Below are positions 35,800-47,480 of a DNA stretch of 64,000 nt, piece by piece (the first letter of the stretch is position 1; the number at the start of each line of letters is the position of its first letter). The DNA is taken from NCBI GenBank assembly GCA_963277665.1, contig OY728130.1, positions 1,365,972,393-1,366,036,392 of the forward strand, in the 5' to 3' direction. Under the pieces are notes generated by a model. It was not told the origin of the DNA. It saw only the letters and a list, made by a program, of their open reading frames with translations, and made no database searches. This stretch comes from Viscum album. Taxonomy: Eukaryota; Streptophyta; Magnoliopsida; Santalales; Viscaceae. Position numbers and translations under genes: made by a program.

Positions 35800-36989
35800 G
35801 TATTTTTTGTCAATACCCATATAAAATGATATTTCAATATGTTCTCTTCAACAATTTATCCCTTATAGAAAAGAAATAAAAAGTACTTATGAGAGGATGG
35901 TATAAATTCATACTTAAGAGATTCTACATCAACCATTATACTCTAAGTCTATATGGTCCATGATCAGTGTAGAAAATAATATGGTTTGATCTAGACAAAT
36001 AAGTTATCCAATATCAATTGAATTTGATACCAACTAAAATGAGATACTCATTACATTTATCAAAATTTGTATAATTATTTCCAGCTGATAAAATTTATCT
36101 ATACCAATTTAGATACAAATATCTCATGTATATCATCCTAAATTACTATACTCACTTAAACACACAAATAAAAAACATTCAAGTACAATAATTAGGTTTT
36201 TATTTCTAAAAAATGTTATGAATCTTCTTTAAAAAATTTAAATTTTATTACATTAATTAAATAAACTTCCACCCTATATGATAGGATATTTTTTTACCAA
36301 GTATGAGTGGCTAAGAGATAATACCTTTTTTAATGACACCTCTTCAAGCACATTAAAAAATATTTCAGATTTGTATGAAATGATAATTCCAATAGACTCT
36401 TTATTATTCACTTGTCTCCCCCTAAAAAGGATACTCCACTCAATCTTAGTAAGAGTAGATATCATAAAAAGATGGATTTAAATATGTTCCAAGTAGAGAA
36501 CACACCAAAATTAATCAATTCAAACTCCTACATATATTTGAAAACATACTTCAACTTCATCAAATATGATCCTTTCATCAATTTTTCTTTAAAATACAAT
36601 TTGAAGAATTAGTTTAGGATGGTGGATTCTTAATCCAGTAGTCCATTTATGAACATTTTCACTTCTTCCTAGGTTCTCTATCTGATACCATCCTCCATGT
36701 TAAATTATCAAAATTATAGGCACATAAGTACAACACACAAAGGAAATAGAATAAGGCGATTCTTCTTGTTCTTCAATGTAAAAAATTTTTGAGAGGATTT
36801 TCTAAAAAAAAGTAGCTTTATTATTTCCATAATTAATTATTGAAAATTTATTCTTCAATTATATTTTATTTTTCATCGCATGAAATTCATCTTTTATCAA
36901 CTTATTTATGTGAGATGTTATTCTTTTAATGTTCCATAAAGAAACATACATCTTCTAGTTCTTATCAAGAAACTCTTCTCTTATGTTGA
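35800..36989 (-). mobile_element. Element P internal region between gag and PPT
   Basis: 1.2 kb without a recognisable domain. Normal copia pol would need over 3 kb, so pol is absent. Confidence 0.55.
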
Positions 36990-38350
36990 CAGTAAGGTTA
37001 TAAAATCATTAGAAACGTGTCTAGACTTATTACACCTCATACAAAACAACACTGAAAATCTTGGTTTTTCATTTTTGACAAACTATCATGAAATTCATAT
37101 TCTTCACATGGCATATTATCTTTCCCTTTATCACTATCCTTTTCTTATGCCTCTTTCATATTCTTTTCTTTTTTATAAATATGCTATCCAAACAACAATA
37201 CATTATTTGGGTACATCGATAGCTTGTTTGGATCATCCACATGGTTATTGAGAGTGATTTTATTTACACCAATCCTTTTAGATGAAACAATCCAATTATA
37301 TTTTTTATACTTTCTTAAGACTTTATCTTCCTTAATGTTTTTGTTTAAGGATGACTCATCCTTATTTTAATTCTTCTTGGGAGTAATTTGGTTGGAACCA
37401 CAGTCCTAAAGATTTATTATTTTCTTTCTTCGTCTTCAATGGTATTTTATTATTGTTTTATTTTGATACTTTCTGAATTTAACATCCCCCAATCATGCTA
37501 CCAAACCTATTGAAAACATCACATATATTTTTAATCTTTTCAAATATATTTAAAATATTCAGATTTTTCTTCTTAATCTGTGAATGTTGCTTCTTCACAT
37601 TATTTATTTCCCTTGAATTAGGCTTCCATTGTAATTCTAGAATTGATGGTGTGTACTAACAATTCAATAAACCGTGGAAAAATTTCTTTCATCACCAATA
37701 ATTCCCTACAAATATTTTCCTTCTTATTTTTATTTCTCATTGTCCAGAAATTATAGATTTGTGAGAAAGATGTTTTTGAGAATTTTAATCAAGTTTTTGG
37801 GATCTTCTTGGAGAACTATATCTCATACTCCTTATATCCACCGAAAACATAGTGTTATTCTTCTTATCACTTTTCCTTATCCATATTTGAAAAGATTTTG
37901 GATTCAACCCTATATCATTGCTAAAGTTATATTTAGAATAATCAATATATTTTAAGATTAATGGTACCTGTGCCTTTGATATTTCTAAGGATTTATCATT
38001 ATATGATACTATTATTTTTTCCACTATATAATGGAATTTTTAAAGATGAATCCTCTTGTTTTTTTTTGTGGGAGCGTCAACCTCTCCCTCATCTCCGTGT
38101 GAAGAAATATCTTGAGAACTTTTCATATTTGAGATTTTGACCTCAAGCTTGAGCCACTTCATATTGAGAATGTATTTTTTATTCTCTACAGATTCTTATT
38201 TTTCATTACATTACTTCTTAAATATTTTAAATTCTTAATTATGCATTTTTTCCTTCTCTTGTAACAATTTTTCAAGCTCTTTAATATTTTTGGATTTAAT
38301 ATGTAATTTTTTATTCTTTACATCAATTCTATGCTTCAAGTTTCCCTCAA
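36990..38350 (-). pseudogene. Element P gag remnant (coiled coil and zinc knuckle)
   Basis: Read on the minus strand. Near 38040-38330 there is a Lys/Glu-rich, probably coiled-coil part (KNIKELEKLLQEKEKMHN; ENKKYILNMKWLKLEVKISN; SSQDISSHGDEGEVDAP). Then an open block of 79 codons (37785-38024: KAQVPLILKYIDYSKYNF, FQIWIRKSDKKN). At 37002-37043 a zinc-knuckle-like CMRCNKSRHVSNDF has spacing CX2CX4HX4, with the last Cys replaced by Phe. The order fits a Gag C-terminal half. Stops and shifts occur throughout. Assignment to copia rests more on the PBS, PPT and LTR layout than on this protein. Confidence 0.55.
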
Positions 38351-39079
38351 AATAATGGATATTTTATTCAATAGGATTCTTATGATCATCCTTTTCTTAA
38401 ACTTATTTGATCCACTTACTCTCAAATTTCAAGAATATCTCTACAAGATCTATATTTCTTACTTCAATGAACCTAATTTTTTTGGGAAGATTTATACATT
38501 ATAGAACATTTTCTCCCAATTATTTCTCTAGGTTATCTAACTATACTTCAAATTTGGTAATCTCTTCCTACTTGCTTTAAATATCCCATAAAAAAGAGAC
38601 TATTTTTAGGGAATGCAATGAAAAATATATTTTAATCCACTAATTAATATTTCTTGATAACTTGTAGAGATATAATCATCCCCATTGATGCTTAGATATT
38701 ATTGAGTATAGTTTTAAAAATAATTAACACACACCTCATCACCAATAAAATGTATTTAGTCTTTATAAGTAGAAGGAATGATAATTTCCTTAGTGGAATA
38801 TTGAAACAAATTTTTTTATCCTTTTGTATTAGATATGTCTTCAACAATATTATTATATGGAGGCATTGAAACCCATTCTTCTTGGTATGGGATAGATTCC
38901 TTCTTCAACCTTATCTACTATTTATTTTTTCCTATTCATCATCATCTTAGTAGATATAGAATTACAATTTGAATTTAGTATATATTTTCCAAAACTACAC
39001 TTCAAATAAATTCAGAAAGAGACACCAATCTTTAAAAGTGAAAATATTTAAAAAATATAATCCAATCAGAGGTTTGATT
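38351..39079 (-). mobile_element. Element P leader and N-terminal gag zone
   Basis: Between PBS and the readable gag part. Only broken frames are seen. Confidence 0.5.
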
Positions 39080-39095
39080 AGATCTAATACGAATT
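39080..39095 (-). other. Primer binding site of element P
   Basis: Minus strand after the LTR end GATCATCA: AATTCGTATTAGATC, the iMet-type AATTGGTATCAGAGC with three to four changes. Confidence 0.75.
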
Positions 39096-41891
39096 TGATG
39101 ATCACTTTGGAATATATTAAACATAGAGAGGGGAGGGGTGAGCTAGTGTTGGTGTGTTTTTTATCAATTTAATTTTTTTTATCTCTTTACCTCTTTGATT
39201 GATTAGGATCTATATTTTCTCATTCTATTACCTTAGCTTCAATATTAATCACACATTAAAAGTGTAAATGAGATTTACAAGGATTACCTTTCAATAATAA
39301 AGGACAATACTCAATGAAAATAGTAAATAATCCATGATCACATGACCCACTAAAAATAATCCTATGAGCTATAATGAGTAGGATATATCCTTGAAACTCA
39401 ATATTTCACTTTAGTCTCCCAAAAGTTATCCAATTCATCTCACAATATACTATTATTTATAATGAATATTATGTGATGTATTGTTTTTATTCCTCTTATC
39501 TTACCTACACAAAATCATGCAAGATTTTTCTTTTCTTTATATTCACAAAAATTGCACACACCATCTTCTTCCTCTTCATAATAATAAACTGGGTGTTTCC
39601 TTTCTTCTTGTTCTCAACAAAAACTAGAGATAATGTTACCCCTTCTTATTTATCTAGAAATTTAATAGTATAACACCTTATTATTTTACTCTTATATTTA
39701 ACTGGTTAGAATACACTTCCTTTATATGTAAACTAATATGCACATAACTCCTCTTATCTTCTCTCTTCTTTTTATTATTCTTATTTATTCAATAAAAAAT
39801 TATTACATGATTTACTTTCCATTATTTCTTCCATGCATCAACAACGACACTGGTTTTATTCTTCTTCAGTGCATAAGAACATGCATTGGATCTAATTATC
39901 ACTTTATCTTCAAATTGTATGATTTATAACAATATCAAAGTTATCTATATTTGATATCTTGAAAAAATTATTTCTATTTTGGTAATAATACTATTTATAC
40001 TCTCACCATACTAGTTTCTTTATTTGAAAAATATATATTAAGAGTTACAACATTGGGTCATCAATAATAGTCATAGTAAAGTTTCCATTAATCTCAATAT
40101 TCAAATATACTTGAATTTATCCTATGAAATCTAATTACTTATTCATTCCATGATATATATAAATATCATGAAATATTCACTCCATAAAATCCATATATTG
40201 AAAACTCATCCACATATACAAAAAATACACATTTATTGTAGTGGTTGTGGGTTTTCCTTGCTTAACAATGAAATGACTATAGTTCTTTATTTCTCTTCTC
40301 CTTTTACATTCTAGAATCATGATTATTAAAATCATGATATTTGAAAACTTGAGATCATAGCTTATATGGAGTTTTCATATTTAAGAGAATCATTGAGTTT
40401 TATATTTTTCAAAAAACTTCAAAAAGTGATTTCTCTTCCAAACTTATAACCATTTTTTTAACTCTATGCACATCATGGTGTAATATTTCTTACATGAAAT
40501 TATCAATACAGAATTATCTTATGTATAGGATTATTTTCTTATACACTAAAAATATCTTACATGTATAATTATTTTATTACATGATCAAAATATTTTACAC
40601 ATATAATTATTTTTTTACATGCGAAACTTCTTACATGAGACACACTAAATATATTATACCAAATGATCTTATGAAAAATTATCTTACATGTAAAATAATT
40701 TACTTATGCACTAGAATTTTTCTCAACACAACATTATGACATGAATTTTATTATTTTCCTTTATCTCCAACACAATGGATTGAATCATGATCAATAATAA
40801 TCATGGAATTTTTATCTTTAAAATCCTAGTATCAGCATTGTATGATTTAATATTCTCTCATTCTTCATCATTATTAAATTTTGGTGCACTTACAATATAC
40901 ACGAGCTTCCGATAATCCTTCCACTATTTTCATTTTTTATGATATTATGATGAATATGAATCATTTCCTTTATCTTCATTTTATAGTGTTTAACTTATAT
41001 TAAATTTATCAAACATATTATAATGATCTAAATCTCAATTAATCTCTATTTCTTCCTCTTCCTGTGCATTTATGGTGTTCACACAAAGAAACGATCATCC
41101 AAAAACTCTCATATGAAATATGGAGGTGAAATTTGAGTTTTATTTTCCTTAAATGGAATAGATTCACGAAACAACATAAATATATGTGGCAAAAATATGA
41201 TTTTCATGTAGAAGATGACTTAACTAACATTATATCACCTAAATAATAGGTGCGTTTTAAGTGAATAATAGTTACACTTAAAAATTAACTCCACATTAAT
41301 GTTAAACTTGAAAGGATGGTTGTTAATAAACAAGAGTGCCTCATTATCAAGACAATAAAGTCTATTAGAGCTGTTTCTCTTCAATGGACCTCTGTATTGA
41401 CCCGAACATGGGCCCATGCACTAACTATGCTCCTTTGACCCCTTGATCCCACACCAACTTTATTTCCTCTATACAGTCAATATTGGCCGGATGTCACCCT
41501 ATAGCTCAAACAATTGTCTCTTTATGATATCAAGGATTCTTGGGTATGTGGATATCCTTTATATGGAAACATTTTTTTCCAACTCATCCTCTTAAATTTA
41601 TTCACAAAAATCATAGTCTGATATATAATTTCAGTTATCCATCCACAAAAAATTCTCACCTTTCAAACATATTCATCTTAATCATTTTAATATAATGGAA
41701 TTTACAATACCTTTCATCATAAAGATATATAATTGGTTATGATAAATTTAGTTCTCTATAGAACTAAAAATCTTTAATAAAATTCAAACACTAAGATTAT
41801 CCTTCTAATTTCTATATACTTAATCAAATAAACATGAGACTTGGGATCACCTTCCAACTTCCAAGTTACTTCTTCACTTATTTAACATATT
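39096..41891 (-). repeat. 5' LTR of element P, main part
   Basis: Aligns with 32953-35740. The alignment stops at 'taacatattt', where the GC-rich fragment begins; the last 50 bp of the LTR reappear at 47703-47752. Confidence 0.88.
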
Positions 41892-42077
41892 TGTTTCCGA
41901 CGCTTTCGCCGGGGCACGCGCATCTGTCTGTGAGGACGCACTACTGTTGCCCCGCATTCCTGCTTTCCAAAGGCGGGTGACATTCATACCTTGTTCAGGT
42001 ACATATGCTCCTTCATCGAAACGGGATGATGGGATGCCGGTTCTTCCTTCCGTGGATTCCTCCTCAGAAGTCGTCAC
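41874..42077 (-). other. Antisense open frame at the left end of the GC-rich fragment
   Basis: 67 codons, starting MTTSEEESTEGRTG, with SRFDEGAYVPEQGMNVTRLW and SSASSQTDARAPAKASE; the last few codons run into the P LTR. The composition (Ser/Glu/Ala-rich) looks protein-like, but no family is recognised. Some Tat-type elements have antisense genes in this region, so it may be a truncated remnant of one; that is inference only. Confidence 0.25.
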
Positions 42078-42699
42078 CTAGTCCGGGTCTCCCTCATAGA
42101 TTTAATACGTTGTTCATGAATCTCATTCCTGGTGCCATATCTTCATGGACGCCGGTTAATTACACTACTTCCACCAAGATATTCCATGGGGTCTTGACAT
42201 GGTAGCAACCTTCGGTCGGAGTAGACGGCAAAATCAGGCATGTTGAGGCATCTCTGGGTGCGTGGACATTGGGGGACCTATATTCTTCCTCATAAGAGGG
42301 AATCTCAAGGGTTCAGAACTCAAGGCATATATCTGAGGTTTTCCTCAGCTTACCGTGTTTAACATAGGGTATTCCGTGAGTTTAACGTCTTACGGAGACG
42401 GTTACGCCAAAGGCATGTCATCAAAGGTTTTCCTCAGGCATCTCGTGTTTATCACGAGGTAGGCCGTGAGTTTAATGTCTTACGAAGACGATATGAGGGT
42501 GATCAGAACATCCCATAGAGATGGATCATATTGGTACATCCCAAGGGGGGAATACCTAGAAGAAGGATAGATTAGGACGCCCAATGAGGACGGATCCGAG
42601 TTGGTGCACTCCTAGGAGGGGGGATGTCACACCGTAATGGATGATCTGAACACCACTGAGGGAGGATCAGGGGAAGTGCACCCCAGGATGGGGTACACC

Positions 42700-44780
42700 A
42701 TGGATTACCATTGGTTGGGATTAAACCTCTTGGAGGTTTCCTACGTACCCTGTGTAGAGGATAGGGATCAAAACCCACGTAGTTTGAAGGGGTGATGAAT
42801 CGGGGTGTACACAGAGGACAACGACCCAGAGATATGATGGGGCTTACACGTGGAAAGCGGCCCATGTGCTGCTAGTAGCATCGAGGAGGTGGATGGCATG
42901 ATCCCATCGGGATGTGGTGGCCTGGGTGAGAATCAGGATGGGTGATGGATGGATGGATGAAGTGGAGGGGGAATGAAATGGGACCATCGCAGGGGCGACG
43001 GTGAAGTTGTTCTTGAGCCTTGAAGAGACCTCCTACGTATCCCTGTGGTAGGGAATCAAAGTTTGCGTAGTTCAGGATGGTGTCGGTGGACCGACGTGAA
43101 GGTGGACCTTGGTCCGATGGATGTTGTCAGCGAACCGATGTGAAGGTGGACCTTGGTCCGATGGATGGTGTTGTCAGCGAACCGACGTGAAGGTGGACCT
43201 TGGTCCGAAGGGTATTACTAGCGAACCGACGTGAAGAGGGTCGGAGTGACCAATGGGTGGTGGGCTTGAACCTCTGGGAGGATTCCTACGTACCATTCCT
43301 TGACATAGATCAAAGACCACGTAGTTCAGGTTGGATGCCGGAAGGCCGACGTGAATGAGGAGGACCAGGGGGGTCCCAGTGGTGGTGGGCTTGGACGTCG
43401 TGGAGGCTTCCTACGTACCATGCCTTAGCACAGATCAAAGACCATGTAGTTCAGGTTGGTCACAACGACTTGCCGCTGGACCGGAATGCAGTTTAACGTC
43501 GTGCGGGATGAAGATGAACCCTGACATAAAAAAACGATGAGAGTTGGGCTTGAACCTCTGGAGGCTTCCTACGTACCATGCCTTGACATGGATCAAAGAC
43601 CTCTTAGTTCAAAGGGGCTTCATCGGAGAACCGATGTGAAGGTGGACCTTGGTCCGATGAGGGATGGGCTTGAACCTCGGGGAGGCTTCCTATGTACCAT
43701 GCCTTGACACGGATCAAAGTACTCATAGTTCGGGTTGGTCAGAACGGCTTGCCGTCAGACTGGAATGCAGTTTAATGTCATGAGGGACGAGATGGAACTC
43801 GACGTGAAAAAATGATGGGTGGGCTTGAACCTCAGGAAGGCTTCATACATACCATGCCTTGACTTGGATCAAAGACCTCGTAGTTCAAATGATGGAATTC
43901 GTCAGCGAACCGACGTGAAGGTGGAACTTGGTCCAATGAGAGATGGGATTGAACATCAGGAAGGCTTCCTACGTACCATGCCTTGACATGGATAAAAGAC
44001 CTCGTAGTTCAAATGGTTTCATCGGTGAACCGACGTGAAAGTAGACCCAAGGGTCCACTATTGGTGGGCTTGAACCTCGTGAAGGCTTCCTACGTACCAT
44101 GCCTTGACATGGATCAAAGTCCTCGTAGTTCGGATGGTGGGTGTCGGCGAACCGACGTGAGGAAGGAGGGACCTTGGTCCAAAGGGGGATGGGCTTGAAC
44201 CTCAGGGAGGCTTCCTACGTACCATGCCTTGACATGGATCAAAGTCCTCGTAGTTCTGGTGGTCACAACGTCTTTCCATCGGACTGACATGCAGTTTAAC
44301 GTCATGTTGGATGCAAGTGGAACTTGACGTGAACATGATGACGAGTGGGCTTGAACCTCATGGAGGCTTCCTATGTACCATGCCTTGACATGGATCAAAG
44401 ACCTTGTAGTTCAAATAGATGTGTAGTTTAATGTCATGCTGGATGGGGGAATACAGTTTAACGTCATGGTGGACGAGGGTATACAGTTTATCGTCATGCT
44501 GGATGAAGGTATTACCATGGACGATGCTTACTCTAAGCCCACGTGAGTCATGCTCGGTGTGAGAAACAAGAGGCAGCAAGGACCTGACGATCACGTCGTG
44601 AAGGGTGCGTCTGTGAGAAGCGAAGAGGGGCTTATGCGTTAGGCGGCCCATGGTGCTGGGACTTACTCCAGGATGGAGGCCCGAAGAAAAGGATGACGAT
44701 AGTTTTGGGCTTGAGCCTCATGGAGGCTTCCTAAGTATCCCCGTGGCAGGGAATCAAAGTCCTCGTAGTTCTCCTGATGA
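42700..44780 (+). repeat. Array of 12 'gaggcttcctacgtacc' units
   Basis: Each unit has 'gggcttgaacctc..ggaggc', 'ttcctacgtaccatgccttg' and 'acatggatcaaag..ctcgtagttc'. Copies start near 42718, 43013, 43261, 43386, 43545, 43664, 43816, 43945, 44065, 44188, 44345 and 44703. Spacing is mostly 120-160 bp and wider at both ends. Between them lie variable spacers, many with 'cgaaccgacgtgaaggtgga' and 'ccttggtccgatg', others with 'cagtttaacgtcatg'. The outer copies ('tatcc..gtggtagggaatcaaag') differ most. Confidence 0.85.
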
Positions 44781-44782
44781 CG

Positions 44783-45150
44783 GATTACCGCCGATCGGGG
44801 GTTTCAATGGCTTACTGTTGGATTGGGTCACAACGGCTTACCGCTGGATTGGGATGTCAACGGCTTGCCGCTGAATGGGGTCGCAATGGCTTAGCACTGG
44901 ATATGATCGCAAAGGATTACCGCTGGATATGAGTGCAACGGCTTACCGCTGGATAAGGATCACAACGGATTACCGCTAAATGGGGTCGCAACGGCTTACC
45001 GCTGGATTGGGTCACAACGGCTCACCGCTGGAAAAGGATGTCAACGGCTTACCACTGCATAGGATCACAACGGATTACCGCTGGATGGGGTCACAATGGC
45101 TTACCGCTGGATGGGGTCACAACGACTTACCGCTGGATTAGGTCACAACA
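44783..45150 (+). repeat. 26-27-bp tandem array, about 14 units
   Basis: Units of the type 'acggcttaccgctggattgg' plus 'gtcaca', following each other without gaps. First and last copies are the most diverged. Confidence 0.9.
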
Positions 45151-45672
45151 GTGGATGGGGCTTACGCGAGGAATCTGCCTGGGTGCCGCTATGGAGGGGA
45201 AATGGTGAATGGGGCTTACGCAGGGAAGCTTCCCAGGTGCCGCTATGGAGCGACACTGGTGAATGGGGCTTACGCTAGGAAGCTACCTGGGTGCCGCTAT
45301 GGAGCGGCAATGGTGAATGGGGCTTACGCTAGGAAGCTGCCCGGGTGCCGCTATGGAGCGGCAATGGTGAATGGGGCTTACGCAGGGAAGCTACCTAGGT
45401 GCCACTAAGGAGCGGCAATGGTGAATGGGGCTTACGCTAGGAAGCTGCCCGGGTACCGCTACGGAGTGGCAATGGTGAATGGGGCTTATGCTAGGAAGCT
45501 GCCCGGGTGCCGCTAAGGAGTGGTAATGGTGAATGGGGCTTACGCTAGGAAGATATCCGGGTGCCGCTATGGAACGAAAATGGTGAATGGGGCTTACGCA
45601 AGGAAGCTACCCGGGTGCCGCTAAGGAGCGGCAATGGTGAATGGGGCTTACGCAAGGAAGCTACCCGTAATG
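45151..45672 (+). repeat. 54-bp tandem array, nine full units and a partial tenth
   Basis: Every full unit is exactly 54 bp, starting gtgaatggggcttacgc and ending ggagcggcaatg. The first starts at 45151, the ninth ends at 45636, and the partial unit ends at 45672. Since 54 is divisible by three, one frame reads an 18-residue repeat (VNGAYARKLPGCRYGAAM), open over 85 codons at 45151-45408, then broken by 'taa' where ctatgg became ctaagg. No promoter or start context supports translation. Confidence 0.95.
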
Positions 45673-45789
45673 TCTTCCTCATGTGTGGCCATGAGGGCAT
45701 CCCAACTCACTGGTGGGTTGGGGCATTTACCTATGCGCTAGTGCACAAGCGGGATAATGCCAAGGGGCATTGGAATCATGCCACTGTAA

Positions 45790-46455
45790 TCATGGCATTG
45801 AGCATCTTACGCTTGGAGCATAAGGCATCTCCTGTTTGGAACAAGATGCATCCTACGTTAGGAACATAGGGCGTACTATAGTTTAGAGTCTTGTAGGTAG
45901 GACTATTGGCATCTCATGCTAGGAGCATAAGGCATCTCTCGTATAGGGCAAGAGGCATCCTATGTTTGGGACATAGGGATTACTACAGTTTAGAGTCATG
46001 TAGAAAGGACTGTTGGCATCTCATGCTAGGAGCATAAGGCATCTCTCATTTGGAGTAAGAGGCATCCTATGATTGGCACATAGGGTGTGCTATAGTTTAA
46101 AGTCATATAGATAGGACTGTTGGCTTATTATACTAGGAGCATAAGGCATCTCTTGATTGGAGCAAGAGGCATCCTATGTTTGGGACATAGGGATTACTAC
46201 AGTTTAAAGTCATGTAGATATGACTATTAGTATCTCATGCTAGGAGCATGAGGCATATCTTGTATTAATCAAGAGGCATTCTGTGATTTGAACATAGGGA
46301 GAACTACAGTTTAAAGTCTTGTAGGTAGGACTATTGGAATCTCATGCTTGGAGCATGAGGCATATCTCATATAGGGAAAGAGGCATCCTACCATTTGTTA
46401 GATAGGGATTAATATAGTTTATAGTCATGTAGATAGGACTGTTAGACATAAGAAA
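45790..46455 (+). repeat. 107-bp tandem array, five units plus partial ends
   Basis: Units begin 'actacagtttagagtcatgt' and contain 'ggcatctcatgctaggagca' and 'gaggcatcctatgtttggga'. Successive starts are near 45874, 45980, 46088, 46195 and 46302. A partial copy precedes and another follows (46407-46445). Confidence 0.9.
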
Positions 46456-46776
46456 CCTAGAAATGGATGGTGTTGGGTCTTACACAATGGCGGCCCTTTG
46501 TGGTTCAACCTGGTATAGGAGCCAAGTCATAGGGTTTGGAGGAGTTTCCGGAGGAATGGTTCGACTCAAGGTACTCGGGGAATTGATGATGAGAACCTCA
46601 ACTCACGACATAGGAAACAAACCAAGAGGAATACATCAACTCAAGGTGTTTCATGGTGTGTGGAGGAGTGTATCAAATAATGGTATTCCATAGGTTGAAG
46701 GTGGGAGCGCAATGGAAAATCCCAGCATCCCGGCCCGAAAAGTTTGTGGTGCGACTCTCCATTTTTCAGGGGGGTC
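46456..46776 (+). mobile_element. Unique stretch and PPT-like tract before the LTR-like end
   Basis: Non-repetitive spacer. Just before the proposed LTR start, 'tttttcaggggggtc' (46762-46776) resembles a plus-strand polypurine tract. Confidence 0.5.
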
Positions 46777-46904
46777 TGTGACGGTAGCGAAGGGACCGGC
46801 CCGGAGGGCTGGGACCGCAGCCCGACACTGACCCCGGGCGGGGGTGCGGGGGCACAACCCCCACGGTATGGACCGGTGGGCATGAAGGTAGGATCCTCGC
46901 AAAG

Positions 46905-47110
46905 GATAGGTCTTCGTGAAGTAGCTTCACGGAGCATGGCCTCGCGGACCAATGGTCTCTCGCGGAGCATAGGGGTCTCGCAGAGAAAAGGGGCATCACA
47001 GAGCTTGGTCTTGCGGAGCTTGGTCTCACGGAGAAGCATCACAGATCATGGGCTCACGGAGCATGGACTCACGGAGCCTCGGCTCACGAAGCAGTAACGC
47101 GAAGGAAGCT
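46905..47110 (+). repeat. Degenerate array of about 20 bp, 'tctcacggagcatgg'
   Basis: Around ten imperfect units with the core c(t/a)cacggagc or ctcgcggagc, spaced 17-23 bp, in the U3 of the putative LTR. Confidence 0.8.
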
Positions 47111-47212
47111 GCTCGCAGAGCATGCCCCTGCGGAACCGCAATGTGGAGCTCCGCTCGGCCGCCCAAGGGGAGAAGTGGCCGTGGCCGTCTGTCCTGAGAA
47201 GGGGGTGAGATT

Positions 47213-47223
47213 GGTATTTATAG
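47213..47223 (+). promoter_or_regulatory. TATA-like box of the putative Tat-like LTR
   Basis: gtatttatagg in an otherwise GC-rich stretch, between the 20-bp and the 60-bp arrays, where an LTR promoter would sit. Confidence 0.45.
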
Positions 47224-47282
47224 GAAAGGGGCACCGCGAAGCAAAGATCGCTCGACGCGAAGATGGAGGTTGCTCCGCGGCG

Positions 47283-47480
47283 GATCTTCACGGCGTGTCG
47301 CGAACATCAAAGCAATTCGCGGAGCCATCCCGCCTCCTTTGCTTCGCGGCAGGTTCGCGAACGTCAAATTCATTTGCGGATCATACCGCCTCTTGTGCTT
47401 CGCGGCGGGTCTTCACGGTGCATCGCGAATGTCAAACTAGTTCGCAGAGCTTCCCACCTCATTGCTTCGCGGCGGCGCTC
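47283..47480 (+). repeat. Three to four units of about 60 bp, 'gcttcgcggc..gttcgcgaac'
   Basis: Each has gcttcgcggc, then (t)tcgcgaacgtcaaa, then ttcgcggag, then cccgcctc. The units are very rich in CpG and in TTCGCG palindromic words. Confidence 0.8.

Noticed and set aside
36678..36697. ATGGTATCAGATAGAG on the minus strand, a PBS look-alike
   Set aside because: No LTR end lies next to it. The real PBS of P is at 39080-39095 beside the LTR; this is probably coincidence within the decayed internal region.
46641..47042. 133-codon open frame on the minus strand, and 117- and 125-codon frames on the plus strand nearby
   Set aside because: They lie in the GC-rich arrays of the putative LTR, where stops are rare by composition; they overlap each other in several frames and show no domain.
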